DNA of 64,000 nt from Zingiber officinale (lineage: Eukaryota > Streptophyta > Magnoliopsida > Zingiberales > Zingiberaceae), in assembly GCF_018446385.1 (NCBI RefSeq), contig NC_055996.1, positions 129,504,532 through 129,568,531 on the forward strand, written 5' to 3'. This document shows positions 10,637 to 22,447 of the stretch, in pieces. Position 1 is the stretch's first letter. Each line of letters starts with the position of its first letter. The notes under the pieces were generated by a model. That model did no database searches and was not told the DNA's origin. It saw only the letters and a list, made by a program, of their open reading frames with translations. A program made the position numbers and the translations under genes.

Positions 10637-11989
10637 GGATACCATGGGCCGGCCCTGGTTGCTCCTGAGGCCGCAGCTCTGCTAATATCTGAGTACGTGA
10701 TTACATTAATAATCGATAATAAATGCATGTAATGATACCAGTTGAGAATTAAAGCCTGTTTCTTTGCACTGGACTAAGTTAGAGCTCGATCGAATTGAAC
10801 AAGTGCGTTGAATCATACAAAGAAGTTTTCCGCGTGACGCGAGAATAAAAAAGAACTATAATTAAATCGAGAATTTATGACGCGGTTTCTGATGACGAAC
10901 CCTCGCCAACGTCAACGCATCTATGTCAGACACGTCCATGATCAGGCGAGATATCTTAATTCTTCTGATGGAAGAAGACAAAGTGTATATATCATTTTAT
11001 CAAGCATGTTTTCCTGTCTCGCTAAAAAAACACTACGACTTTTTTATAAGGATTTTGTTAATTAGCAAAACCTAAAATAAATTAAGGGAAAAACGCATTA
11101 GTAGAAAGATTAGCACTTGATATGAAACATGTTTGAGTATCAGATGCTGATTAAAGAGTTTCTTATCGAATATTTATCCATTGGTGGATTAATTAATAAT
11201 TAATATCATGGTAGGATCCACGCGCAGTGGCCATTGTTTCTCCAACACAAGTTTTTTTTTCTGCCTTTTTTTTTTGTTTGCTAGACTAGAAATATGATGA
11301 GTTGAATATATTATATTAGTACTGATAGCTAGTTAAGGAAAATTTAAACTAATTCGTCAGCAATGACTTGTTTATAATTAGTACACATTTAGAGTTGCAC
11401 TAAAATAAAAGAAGTATTTATTCTTTTATGGTTTTGATTTGACCATCAAGTGCTTTTACTTTTGAATGTGAAAATATAGTAGAAAAAGAGTAAACAATGT
11501 TCGATCCATTTCTCTGACAAGCCGTGTCTTATTTATTCTTCACATATTTATATTATCACCACCATTTTAAACAATTAATGTCATCTTAATTTCTATTTGT
11601 TTATTAAATATTCTTTTGACTTTTCTCTGACACACACGTTGAAAATCATGTACATAAATTTGACCGTCAAAAGTTCTTCTTTTTTTTTTAAAACTTATTA
11701 GTCAATTACTTGAAAATTTTTATGTTACTTTTTGGCAAGTGATTGATGATTCATTCCTATCAATAGTGTTCATCTTAGAGAAAACTAAATAAGAATTTTA
11801 TATATAAATTTGAAAGATTGTTGAAAAAAATATTAACACAAAAGCTTTTTATGCATATAAAAACCATTATTTTGGAGCATCCATTAGCATAAGCATAGGA
11901 AGTTTCGTAGAGAATAGACACATACTTAAATTAAGCAAATTATTCGATCGAACTACATACGCAATCATCAGATCACCTTTTTCCTTCAT

Positions 11990-12136
11990 TCAGTTTTTTC
12001 GAAAGAACTGAATCAACGAACTCAAGATGCTCTTCAAGACTGACCCTCGCTGCGGCGGCGGCGAGCGGCATCGCTGCGTCGGTGGAAGCGGCCGTGCTGC
12101 CTGCCGGGGCTTGGGCTCTGAGGCTTCACCCTCCAT
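11990..12136 (-). CDS. Tiny basic peptide, third RGQ/RGS-LK family member
   Basis: A 48-residue frame starts at an ATG at 12136 (MEGEASEPKPRQAARPLPPT). It ends with PPPQRGSVLKSILSSLIQFF-RKN. The C-terminal half aligns with the two other peptides: P-x-R-G-[QS]-[IV]-L-K-x-I-[LI]-x-S-L-[LI]. As in the others, a proline-rich segment precedes the basic core, but the glycine tail is absent and the core lies at the very C-terminus. An upstream in-frame TTG at 12175 is not needed. A TATA box lies 61-70 bp before the ATG. The gene is convergent with copy A, 1.35 kb downstream of it. Function unknown. Confidence 0.65.
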   Translation of the reverse strand: MEGEASEPKPRQAARPLPPTQRCRSPPPQRGSVLKSILSSLIQFFRKN

Positions 12137-12196
12137 GTAGAAAGTGGCTGCAGAAGCAGGCGGCAGCTTGTGCAAGCTACAAGCAGATGTGAAGGC

Positions 12197-12206
12197 TATT
12201 TATAAA
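12197..12206 (-). promoter_or_regulatory. TATA box of the 48-residue peptide gene
   Basis: On the minus strand the site reads CCTTTATAAATAGCC (core TTTATAAATA). Its position suits transcription start near 12170 and a leader of about 35 nt before the ATG at 12136. Confidence 0.6.
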
Positions 12207-13728
12207 GGCTCGGAACTGCATGGATTCTCAGACCGTGTCTTCCGGATTCGTGATTTTTATAATTCTAAATTTGTGGTTTTGAAAAGTGTCATCTTCTTCT
12301 CAATCGAACGCGTTTTTATTTTTTATTTTCTGTAAAACCTTGTCGGCCAGTGGAAATGGGTGTTCTGCGAGATTCTGAATCTGTCAGAATAATTAAACGA
12401 CAACTTTGTTACTTGCAGCGCCTGCCATCGTCCTGCGATGACTTTGGAAAAGGATGCAGGTGTATCGGATTGATGAGACATAGGGTATTTTACGAAAAGA
12501 CACACAGGTTTTAAAAAATATCAAAATCATATCACACTTTAATATTTATCAAGTTTGCCCTCGCAAGCTTCGGCACTGGAACGGGTGGGCGAATAAGGGA
12601 AGAGGATCACCCACCTCCGGACTAGTCGGGCGATGCCGGACACCTGAGTTATAAAAGAAACATATTTCGTGTTTTTTTTTTAAAAAAATATATTAAAAAA
12701 TATTATCATGAATCGGAAAAGGAGGATAATATGTGGCTGGAGTTGCGCGCTTATTTATAACGGCTGCAGTTCTTATCATGCCATATTATTATAATATTTA
12801 AGCGATAAAAATAATATAAAATACAATGAATAATTTTGTAAAATTTAAAATTGATTAAACAAAATAATTAAATTATATATATATGAAATATGATTACTTG
12901 AGATATTCTATCGTGGCACGGTAATGAGGACAATAAATAGTATTATAAACAAATCGAATAGTCAAACAATAAAATTATTAAGGTTCTCTATAAAGGTAAA
13001 CAATAGCAACTTAGAGTGACCGATAAGCAATGTGTTTTCCATTTGTCAAAGTCGCAAAGGGATTAAAATTTCATAAAAAGAACAAAGCAAGGTGATTAAA
13101 ACAAAAGTTAAGATACTCTTTTGTAACAGCCGTTTAATTATCCATTTGGTATAGAAGCCCACATAACTAGTTTGCTACAACTATTAGGAAGTATTTGGGG
13201 AGAACTTTTGTTTATTTAAAGTTAGTGAGAGGTAAAAGTATAAAGGGTTTGGAAATAAAAGTCAAAAGCTAATATAAAATAAAAATTGAAGTGTTTGATG
13301 AATAATTGCTTCAAATTTAATTTTTAGTTAAATGATAATACTATTTTTAAACTATATAAATTAATATTTTTTTAATTATCTAAATATAATAGAATTATTA
13401 ATATATTTTAAATATTGTACCAAAATTATTGTTTTAATTTATAAAAATTTAAAAATAATAAAAAAATTTATATAAATACATAAAAATATGTATAAAAAAT
13501 TCTAGAAATACAAATTATATAAAAATATAAAATATTATTTAAAAAATAAATATCGCAAAAGTGTGATAGCAATTTTATAAATTAATAAATTTATTATGGT
13601 AAAAAAAATGGTGATAATTATATAAAATGATAAATTTATTAAGGACATAAATGTCAACTTTTAATTTTAGACCATAAACAAAAAAATACAAGCAAGAAAA
13701 AACATAAAATTCTTGGTTTCAGCTTTTG
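12207..13728. other. AT-rich spacer
   Basis: No coding or RNA gene is seen. From about 12820 to 13720 the sequence is extremely AT-rich, with many A and T runs. The stretch at about 13040-13125 resembles the left edge of copy A (8405-8480), so it may be the left end of the second duplicated unit, cut off from its remainder at 31983 by the copia elements between them. Confidence 0.5.
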
Positions 13729-13904
13729 ATTATTTATTTCTTAGTATTTTATGTATTTTTCTATTTTATATTTGTAATGGTATTTATATATCATATATTA
13801 TCATTAATAAAATGTGTGATCTTCTATCGTAAATATGGTAGTGCTAACCTTTACAACAACTTTTTTTCTTTCTCCACAATACCCACCAACCACATTCTAC
13901 AATA

Positions 13905-16900
13905 GATGCCACCGACGACGTCCCTTGCCGGCTATTTCTCACAAATGCTCCTCGTTCAGCTTCTGCCCTTGTGATTAATTCTCAACGTCAATGCTTAGGT
14001 ACCGTTGAAACCCACCACCTCCAATTACTCTATCTAACGCTTGCAGTTCACGTCTCTTCTATTCGAATATGACTTACTAGGATTTGTTGATATTAGTCCC
14101 CCTCAAGATAATTTTGATGTGATCAATCAAGTCAGGTTAGGTCCTGTTAGTCTTTAACCCATGTGTCTAATTGTGCAGGAACTTAGAAGCACATGAAGTC
14201 GAGCGAAAGACAAAGAAGAATATCAGTGGACGAAGGAGTAAGCCAATTTCGTGGCAAACGACAAATCAGAGTTTTATCTGCTTAGCGTTTTACCACCTTA
14301 AGAAGTCAACCGTATCAGAACCTATGAGTCAGCCAAAGAGCTTTGGGAGAAATTCCTAGAACTACACGAAGGGACCTCAGAGGCAAAACTAGCAAGACGA
14401 TACCTGCTCCAGAACCAGATCAGCAACCTCCGGTTAGAAGAAGGTGAAGCCGTCGCATACCTCCACTTAAGAATCAAGGAACTCATCATCGGACTCACGA
14501 ATCTCGAAGAAAAGGTAAGCAACCAAGATTCGCTAAGGTATGCGCTTAATGCATTTCCTAGAACTATTGAATGGACGCCATTAGTAGATGTTTATTATAT
14601 ATCTAAGGATCTAGAATCCAGTACTTTAGAAGAAATGTTTTCAACTTTTGAAGTCCATGAAACGAGATGTGCAGATTTAAAGAAGGAGCCAAAGTAAAAT
14701 ATTGGCAAAGATGGATGAATGAGATTCTGAATCTTCTCTTGAGGATGATGAAATCACATTCATGGTAAGTAGATTTAAAAAATTATTTAAATCTAAAAGA
14801 TTTAATCAAGTGCAGGGTAAAAAAATGAAAAAAAATGTAAAGTACTACCACTACAATGAAGAAGGGCACGTGAAAGATAACTGTCCAAAATTGAAGAACA
14901 AGGACAAGGAAAAGAACAAGAAGGCAGCCTAGAACAAGTATAAAACTCTAAAGGTGACATGGGACAAAACATCGTTCGAATCAGAGATCGAAGCAATCAC
15001 CAGACTTACGCTAGTGGAAAGTCACCAAGAAGACGAAGACGATGCAAGCTCGTCCGAAATGAGCATCGAGAGCATCAATGAAGGAGGTGCGACATTAGAA
15101 GAAAATAGCACTTCAAGGGGAGCTTCAAATTGCAAGATCGACAAGGTAAGTCAGGTACAGTCTCTTCCTCCTGACAAGTCATTTCAGTTTATAAAACACT
15201 TATCGAAAAATTGTTGTAAATTAGAAAAAGAAAATAAAGAGTTAAAATCAACCTTAGCTATATCTTGTTAATTAGAAGATCTTGACAAGATTAAAACTAA
15301 AAATGAAAATTTAAAAATTGAGAATGTAAATTTAAAGGATCAAATAGAAAACTTAAAAAATTCCGTATGTTTAAATTTATCTGCTTCAACTTTCAGGAAC
15401 TATAAAGGATTAAATTGATAATTTAGATATTACAAAGGGAAAATTAGAAAATTATCTAGAAAATATATTTCTTGAGAATATTTAATTAAACAGTAGGAAG
15501 GAACCTATATTAAGTTCCAAAAACATGCTTAAGTTAATTTTTTTTAGACTTTAAGAGAGAAAGTTAAATATTTAATTTCTTTAAAAGGTTTTATCTAGAA
15601 AGTGGTTGTTGTTCCAATATCCAAGAAGGTCTAGTGCCTCGCACAGTCTGGAAGTCAATTACTGAAATAAAATATTTAATTGACTAACTGTGAAATATTT
15701 AATAAATTTAACTTATACTTTAAATAGTTTATCAAAATTTCAGTTAAAAAAATTTTGATCATTAAAATTTATTTAACAAAAAAAATATTTGAGAGTTATT
15801 TTAGCAAATTTTTTTTTTTGACTTTATCCAAACAATTTGTTAGAAAATTTTCTATAAATTAATTATCCAAATACAAAACTTTTAAAAATCTATTTAAAAT
15901 TCAACTTTTTCTGAAAATTTTTCTGATTTTTTCCTTAGACTTTAAGTTTAGATCTTTCAAAGTCATTTTACAAGTACCCTATTTAATGTGATTAAATGGG
16001 GAGAAGGAAAGATTAAATCTAGGGGGAGAGTAAATTTAATTTTTGGCACATTATTGACTTGCAAATTTATTACCATGTTATTATTTTTTTATGTTTGTTT
16101 ACCCTAACTTAACTTAGATTGTTCACATAAAAAAAGGAGATTGTTAGTACCCCCAAGATAGTTTTGATGTGATCAACCAAGTCAGGTTAGGTCATGTTGG
16201 TCTTTAACCTCTGTGTCTAAGTGTGCAGGAACTTAGGAGCACAGGAAGTCGAGCGAAAGACACAGCTAGCGAGAAGGACGATACAGGAGAGAGCCGACTG
16301 GTTCGATGCGTTCGAGGGCCAAGATGCTGTGGAAGAGTATGCCAGCGGACGAGAAGGAGGCGTGCGACATTTTCCGAGGAACGAGAAGTTGGAGCAGAAG
16401 ACTGCTCGAAGGCTAGAAAATGAGTTTGGGTGAGCCTTATTTCGGATGGCCGAAATCACCGAAGCAAGCGACGTCGGAGTAGGAGCGGAAGACCCGAACC
16501 CAAGAGATCGGAGCCGGAGCAAGAACCTGAACCTAATAGGTTAACATAAGGTTAACTTTAGTCCAGGCGCCTGGATTGAGTCCAGGCGCCCGGACGGTCT
16601 GAGCGCCAGGACCATGAAAATTATCCAGATCACGTCAAACATGATCCGTTGTGATGGGGATAAAATTTTATCCCCCTCAAGACACCTGAACCCTTCCAAG
16701 CGCCCCAACCAGTGCTATAAATACAGCATAATCCCAGAAACTTAGAAAGAACACTTGTAAACAACTTCCTTTGTCTAGCTTTACATTTTGAGTGCTTTAA
16801 CTGCTGTAAGAGGCGTCTCCACCTAAAGGAGACTTTGATAGTGAACTTCAACTTTCTTGAATTAACAACCTCCCCGATTGTAACCAAGTAAATATATTTG

Positions 16901-18171
16901 TGCCTCTTCTTTCTAGTTTCTTATTTAATTTATGCAAGTGTTAGTTTAATTAATTTATAACGTTTGAGGAAGGTTCATGTTATTTTTGTAGGGCTATTCA
17001 CCTTCCTCTAGCTGGACACTAAGGGTCCTATAGTTGATGGCTCACGCCCCTACCCATGCGTAGATAACGCCTATTGGTGTCATACTTCCTCAGGGAAATC
17101 TTGATTATATTCTTTGGATCCTTCAAGATCAACTTCTCCTCAATGTTATTATAGGTTTGATGTATCCTACTCTTGTGTAGTTTATTTCTTTATCAACTTC
17201 ATCTAAAGACACGTGGCAAACCCTAGACAGAACCTATGCTACTCCCTGACATGGCAGGATTATGATTCATTGTCAAAATCTTGCTAGCCCTCACCAAGGT
17301 AACAGATCTACCACTGATTATATGCAAGATATCAAAAGAAACATTGATGCTCTTGCACTTATGAATGTCAAAGTTGACTTTGATGAGCTCTCTATTTATG
17401 TCCTGAATGGTCTTAGTCAAGACTACTACAATATTTCACATGCTTTGCAAGTTCGTGACATTCCTATTACCTTTGATGAGTTATTCGAGCAACTCCTCAA
17501 TCATGAGGCCTAGACCCAGTTAAAAGTCTCGACACCATCTCCATCTTTAATGCTAATAACTTCTCTTGTGGCCACAGTAGGGAATTCTTATAATCGGTAT
17601 TTAAACTATCATGGTGGTCACGAGAAGATTCCGTCGATGTACCATTAGCGCACCTATCTACCTTAGGGTTGTTTGTGCGTCCTCCTTCACATCCAGCTAT
17701 GTCTAGTCCCAATCGTTATCTTGGGCATTGTCAGATCTGTGGTGTCCAAGGTCACTCTGCTTGCCAGTGCGGTCATATGACTGCCTTGATGCTTGCTCTG
17801 CTTCCCCCAACCCTTTCGCGTGTTCTGTGTCCCGCGTATAGTGCATCGTTTATGCACACTACAGTTCATTTTATACCTTCGTCTGATTCTTGGGTACTCT
17901 GGCGCCTCTCATCATATCACCACTGATCTCACTACTCTTTCATTGCATGAGCCTTACTTGGGGAATGATAGCGTCATTATTAGCGATGGTTCTGGACTAC
18001 CCATTACCCACACTGGTTCTTTCTCTTTCTCCACTCAATCTTTGCTTTTAGTTTTCGCCAATGTTTTATATGCGCCATCTATGTAAAAAAATTTAATTTC
18101 TATTTCTTCACTTTGTGCTACTAATCTCATTACATTTCTTTTCTTTGATTCCTATTTTCAAGTGTTAGATC
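13905..18171 (+). pseudogene. C1 gag and protease (split by TR-GAG-1)
   Basis: The gag N-terminus begins at an ATG at 13905 and reaches LLGFVD at 14090. It resumes at 17033 after the nested element, and the two halves join cleanly over the duplicated GTTGA. The region at 17262-17513 is gag (TTDYMQDIKRNIDALA, LSIYVLNGLSQDY). A zinc knuckle, CQICGVQGHSACQC, lies near 17735. Protease follows at about 17895-18086 (YSGASHHITTDLTTL). The catalytic Asp of the D-S-G motif is Tyr here. Several stops and one frameshift before the protease show decay. Confidence 0.75.
14091..17032 (+). mobile_element. Gag-only retrotransposon TR-GAG-1
   Basis: The element is flanked by GTTGA on both sides (14086-14090 and 17033-17037). 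The start (TATTAGTCCCCCTCAAGA) matches the start of its 3' LTR (TGTTAGTACCCCCAAGATAG, 16142-17032), but the 5' LTR is cut after about 130 bp and runs straight into gag. Gag (about 14250-15410, several stops) includes SAKELWEKFLELHEGTS-like text, a zinc-knuckle variant (YHYNEEGHVKDNCPKLKNKD) and a Ser/Glu-rich tail ending in a coiled coil. No protease, integrase or RT follows: the sequence passes to AT-rich spacer, a polypurine motif (CTAGGGGGAG, about 16020) and the 3' LTR. It would need proteins of an autonomous relative. Confidence 0.8.
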
Positions 18172-21100
18172 TGTTGGAACCCCAAGGTTATTTTGGTGTG
18201 ATCAACAAGTTAAGTTAGGTCATGTGTATTTTTAACATTGTGTCTAAGTGTGCAGGAGCTTAGGAGCACAGATAGTCGAGCGAAAGACGTAGCTAGTGAG
18301 AAGGACGACACGTGGTGCGTCCGAGGGACGAGGCGTTGCGAAAGAGTACATCGACGGATGAGAAGGAAGCGTGCGGTGGTTCCGAGGGACGAGAAGCCAG
18401 AGCGGAAGACTGCTTGAGGAGCAAGAGACGTAGCTAGCGAGAAGGTCAACACGGGGTGCGACCGAGGGACGAAGACTGCGGATGAGTACGCTGACGGATG
18501 AGAAGGGAGCACGCGGCGATTCCGAGAGACGAGAAGCCGGAGCAAAAGCCTGCTCGAGAAGACCGGAAGTTGGGTTCGGGTGAGCCCTATTTCGGATGGC
18601 AGAGATCACCTAAGCGAGCGGAAGACTCGGTCTGAGGCGAACGGACCCGAAGCAGAAGACTCGGGCTGGAAAAAGTCAACGGGGTTGACTTTCCCAACCG
18701 GGGTGCCCGGAACTGTCCGGGGCGCTCGGAACTGTCCGGGGCGCCCATAACCCTTCCGGGCGCTCGGAGTTGACTTTTTGATCGGATCGAGTTTTGACTC
18801 GATCTGAACATTGGGGGATAAAGTTTATCCCCCCAGGGCGCCCAGAACCCTTCGAGGTGCCCCGACCAAGGCTATAAATATAGCCTTGGTCCAGAAGCTT
18901 TTCAACAACAAAAACAACTCAAGCAATTCATTCTTTCTACACTTGTATGCTTTCTCTATAGTTAAGCTTCTATTTTCTAAGCTTCATCGCTGTAAGAGGC
19001 TTCTTCGCCTGAAGAAGTTTTTAGTGCGATCATCTTCCTGGATTAACAACCTCCCCGGTTGTAACCAAGTCAAATCCGGTGCCTCGTCCTTTCTGTTTGA
19101 TTTATTTACTTTTTATATACAAGTGTTAGTTTAAGAGTTCGAGAAGGGTTTGCGTTTTATTTTGTCAGGCTATTCAACCCCCCTTCTAACCGACCGCCAA
19201 TGGTCCAGCAAGTGGTATCAGAGCCAAGGCGCTTCAGGAGGACTAACCGCCGGACGAAGTAACGATATAATGGCCGGACCAAGCATCTACCGGCCGAAGT
19301 TCGAAAGGGAATTCGCTAGCTGGAAAAAGCGAATGCATGTATTCTTTAAAACCGATTTCGATTTAATGTTAATTATGGAATTCGATTTTACAGCATCGGA
19401 AGGTAAGGAGAAACACCATTGGACAAAAAAGGAGCAGGCTGACTACGTGACAAACGACAAAGTTGAGTATCATCTAGTAACCGTTCTTCTGCCACAAGAA
19501 GCCAATCGGATCAACAACTACGACTCCGCGAAGGAACTTTGGGAGAAGTTCCTTGAGCTGCACAAAGGAACGTCTAAACAAAGCTCACAAAACGGGATCT
19601 ACTCCGCAACCAGCTCACCGGCCTGCGACTTGGGGAAGACGAGACAGTTATGCATCTGCACTCGAGAATTAAAGAAATCATCACCGGACTTTCGAATCTC
19701 GGAGAAAAGGTAAGTAACCAGGATTCGCTCAGGTACGCGCTAAATTCTTTTCCGAGAAATTCAAAATGGGCATCACTAGTAGATGCATTTTATATTTCTA
19801 AAGATTTAGAAAAAATTACATTAGAAGAATTTTTCTCTACATTTGAAGTGCACGAAGCAAGATGTGCAGGTTCGAAGGAGCCCAAGAACAACGTCGCCCT
19901 CAAAGCATCGAGAAATGAACCTGAGTCGGAATCTTCTCTCGACGACGAGGAAATGGTAAATAATGGTAATATGGTTTAAGAATCTTTGTAAATCTAGGAA
20001 ATCTAACCATCCGCAGGGAAAAAAGAAAAGAACCATCCGTTGCTACCACTACGACAAAGAAGGGCACGTCAAGGACAACTGCCCCAAGCTGAAGAACAAG
20101 GACAATGATAATGGTAAGAAGCCTGTCCAAAAGCGCAAGGCCCTAAAGGTGACGTGGGACGATACGTCATCCGAATCGGAAGTCGAGGCGTTCTCCAGGC
20201 TCGCATTAATGGCGAGTCATCAAGACAACGACTACGAGTCAAGCTCTTTCGAAATGAGCATCGAGAGCATCGATGAAGGGGGAGCCACGTTGGAAGAAAG
20301 CAGCACTTCAGGGGGAGGCACGGACAACGAGATCGACAAAGTAAGTCAGGTATGATCTCTTCCTCCCGACAAATTGTTTAAGTTCGTTAAACTATTAACA
20401 AAAGATTATTGCAAGTTAAAAAAAGAAATTAAGAATTTAAAAATAATATTAGCTAAATCTTGCCCAATAGAAGAATTCGACAGAATTAAGTTAGAAAATG
20501 AAAATCTAAAAATTCAAGTAGATAACTTGGAAAACCGTGCATGTTCATCTAATACAAATTTTAGAAGATTTAATAATTTAAATTGATATTTTAGATATCA
20601 CTAGAGACAAATTAGGAACATTTCAAAAAGATATATCCCTTAGAAATTTTTAGTCAATCCAGTAGGCTGGAACCTATATTGGGTTCCAAAGTCCTGTTTG
20701 ACTTGAACTTGAACTAATTAGATTTAGAGCTTTCAGTGAGAAAGTTAGACATTAAAATTTCTTTATAAAGCTTTGTCTAATTAAATGGTTGTTGCTCCAA
20801 TAACCAAGAAGACCTAGTGCCTCGCCACGACCTGGAAGCCAAAATATTGAAATAAAATGTTTAATTAACTTTCTGATAAAACATTAAAATTGAAATTTAA
20901 TAATGCTTTAAAAAGTCTATTAAACATTTTTTTAAATTTTCAAAAATATTTTTTTACTTATAATTTTTTTTGTAAAACTTTTACTTGAAAAAATAAGTTA
21001 AAAGTTCTTCTGAAATTAAAAATTTCTACTTAAATTTTTACTTAGATTTTTTTTTTATTTTTGCAAGTCAGAATTTATTAATTTTTTTTCAATTTTTCCT

Positions 21101-22447
21101 TAGAAAATTTTCTTACCTAATTTTTTTTAACTTAGAATATTTTTTGCTGAAAATTATTGTAAATTCTTTAACTTAGAATTTTTTTAAGAAAGCTAGAATT
21201 TTTTTTTAAACTCTTAGATTTTTTTTTGGAACTCCATTTTTTATGTGATCAAAGGGGAGAAGGAAAAGTATAAGTCTAGGGGGAGGTAGATAAAAAATTT
21301 AAATTTTCTATATTTTTGAACTTTATTACAAAATTAGTTAGTTTAATTTTTATGTCTATTTTACCCTAGCTTAACTTGGGTTGCTCACATCAAAAAGGGG
21401 GGAGATTGTTGGAACCCCAAGGTTATTTTTGTGTGATCAACAAGTTAAGTTAGGTCCTGTGTGTTTTTAACCTTGTGTCTAAGTGTGCAGGAGCTTAGGA
21501 GTACAGGTAGTTGAGCGGAAGACGAAGCTAGAGAGAAGGACGGCACGCGGTGCGTCCGAGGGATGAGGCGCTGCAGAAGAGTACACCGACGGACGAGAAG
21601 GAAGCGTGTGGTGGTTCCGAGGGACGAGAAGCCGGAGCGGAAGACTGCTCGAGGAGCAAGAGACGCAGCTAGCGAGAAGGTCGGCACGGGGTACGACCGA
21701 GGGATGAAGACTGCGGATGAGTACGCTGGCGGACGAGAAGAAAGCACGCGACAATTCCGAGGGACGAGAAGCCGGAGCGGAAGCTTGCTCGAGAAGACGG
21801 AAAGTTGGGTTCGGGTGAGCCCTATTCCGGATTGCAGAGATCACCCAAGCGATCGGAAAACTCGGTCTAAGGCGAACGAAGCTGGAGCAGAAGACTCGGG
21901 CTGGAAAAAGTCAATGGGGTTGACTTTCCCAATCGGGGCGCCCGAAACTATCCGGGACGTCCGAACCCCTCCGGGGCGCCCGGAACCCTTCCAAGCGCCT
22001 GGAGTTTACTTTTTGACTGGATCGAGTTTTGACTCGATCTGAATGTTGGAGGATAAAGTTTATCCCCTCCCAGGGCGTCCGGAACCCTTTGGGGCGCCCC
22101 GACCAAGGTTATAAATATAGCCTTAGTCCAGAAGCTTTTCAACAACAAGAACAACTCAAGCAATTCATTCTTTCTACACTTGTACGCTTTCTCTGTAGTT
22201 AAGCTTCTATTTTCTGTGCTTCATCGTTGTAAGAGGCTTCTCTGCTTGAAGGAGTTTTTAGTGCGATCATCTTCCTTGGATTAACAACCTCCCCGGTTGT
22301 AACCAAGTCAAATCCGGTGCCTCATCCTTTCTGTTTGATTTATTTACTTTTTATATGCAAGTATTAGTTTAAGAGTTCGAGAAGAGTTTGCGTTTTATTT
22401 TGTCAGGCTATTTAACCCCCTTCTAGCCGATCGCCAACAGTCCAACA
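18172..22447 (+). mobile_element. Gag-only retrotransposon TR-GAG-2, both LTRs present
   Basis: 5' LTR 18172-19210 (1039 bp) and 3' LTR 21407-22447 (1041 bp) both start TGTTGGAACCCCAAGG and end in CA. Flanks are AGATC (18167-18171) and GGATC (22448-22452), a target duplication with one change. The primer site TGGTATCAGAGCC (19213) fits initiator tRNA-Met. A polypurine tract (AAAAAGGGGGGAGAT) precedes the 3' LTR. Each LTR holds a TATA motif (GGCTATAAATATAGCC, about 18870 and 22107) and a tandem duplication (18286-18567, period 141 bp). Between the LTRs there is gag but no pol. Total length is 4.28 kb. It sits inside C1 between protease and integrase. Confidence 0.9.
19270..20586 (+). pseudogene. 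Gag of TR-GAG-2
   Basis: The frame opens at ATG 19270 (MAGPSIYRPKFEREFASWKK), a UBN2-type copia gag. Frame breaks occur near 19590-19650 and 19975, and stops near 20356. Recognisable parts in order are: WTKKEQADYVTNDKVEYH, SAKELWEKFLELHKGTS, NLGEKVSNQDSLRYALNSFP, a degenerate zinc knuckle (CYHYDKEGHVKDNCPKL, second Cys replaced), an acidic Ser-rich stretch (DTSSESEVEAFSRLALMASH), and a terminal coiled coil (KLKKEIKNLKIILAKSCPIE). The same layout occurs in TR-GAG-1 and in the gag at 57473. The gag assembles the particle, so its partial conservation suggests it was recently under selection. Confidence 0.8.

Larger units (their letters stand above)
8562..11840. repeat. Duplicated segment, copy A (HIPP gene plus divergent peptide gene)
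   Basis: The segment is collinear with 31983-34676. Shared landmarks in order are: AAAATCCTTGATAG at the left edge, the HIPP CaaX exon, TTGACTTCTTGGCAGC, GCCGTTTAAAAGT, CATGTCTAACC-AACACGGCTC, the peptide gene, ATAATCGATAATAAATGCAT, ACACGTCCATGATCAGGCGA, GCAGTGGCCATTGTTTCTC, TTGACCATCAAGTGCTTTTA and GATGATTCATTCCT. Similarity stops at about 11840 after ATTAACA. Copy A keeps the full HIPP gene. Copy B has lost its front half. Confidence 0.85.

Noticed and set aside
13180..13725. Possible MITE in the AT-rich spacer (AAAAGTCAAAAGCTAAT near 13255, similar word inverted near 13722)
   Set aside because: The inverted match is only about 8 bp and no target duplication could be found.
18244..18609. 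Arg/Ser-rich frames on the minus strand of the TR-GAG LTRs (also 21479-21844)
   Set aside because: They recur only because the LTR repeats. They are antisense to the LTR and have no known domain.
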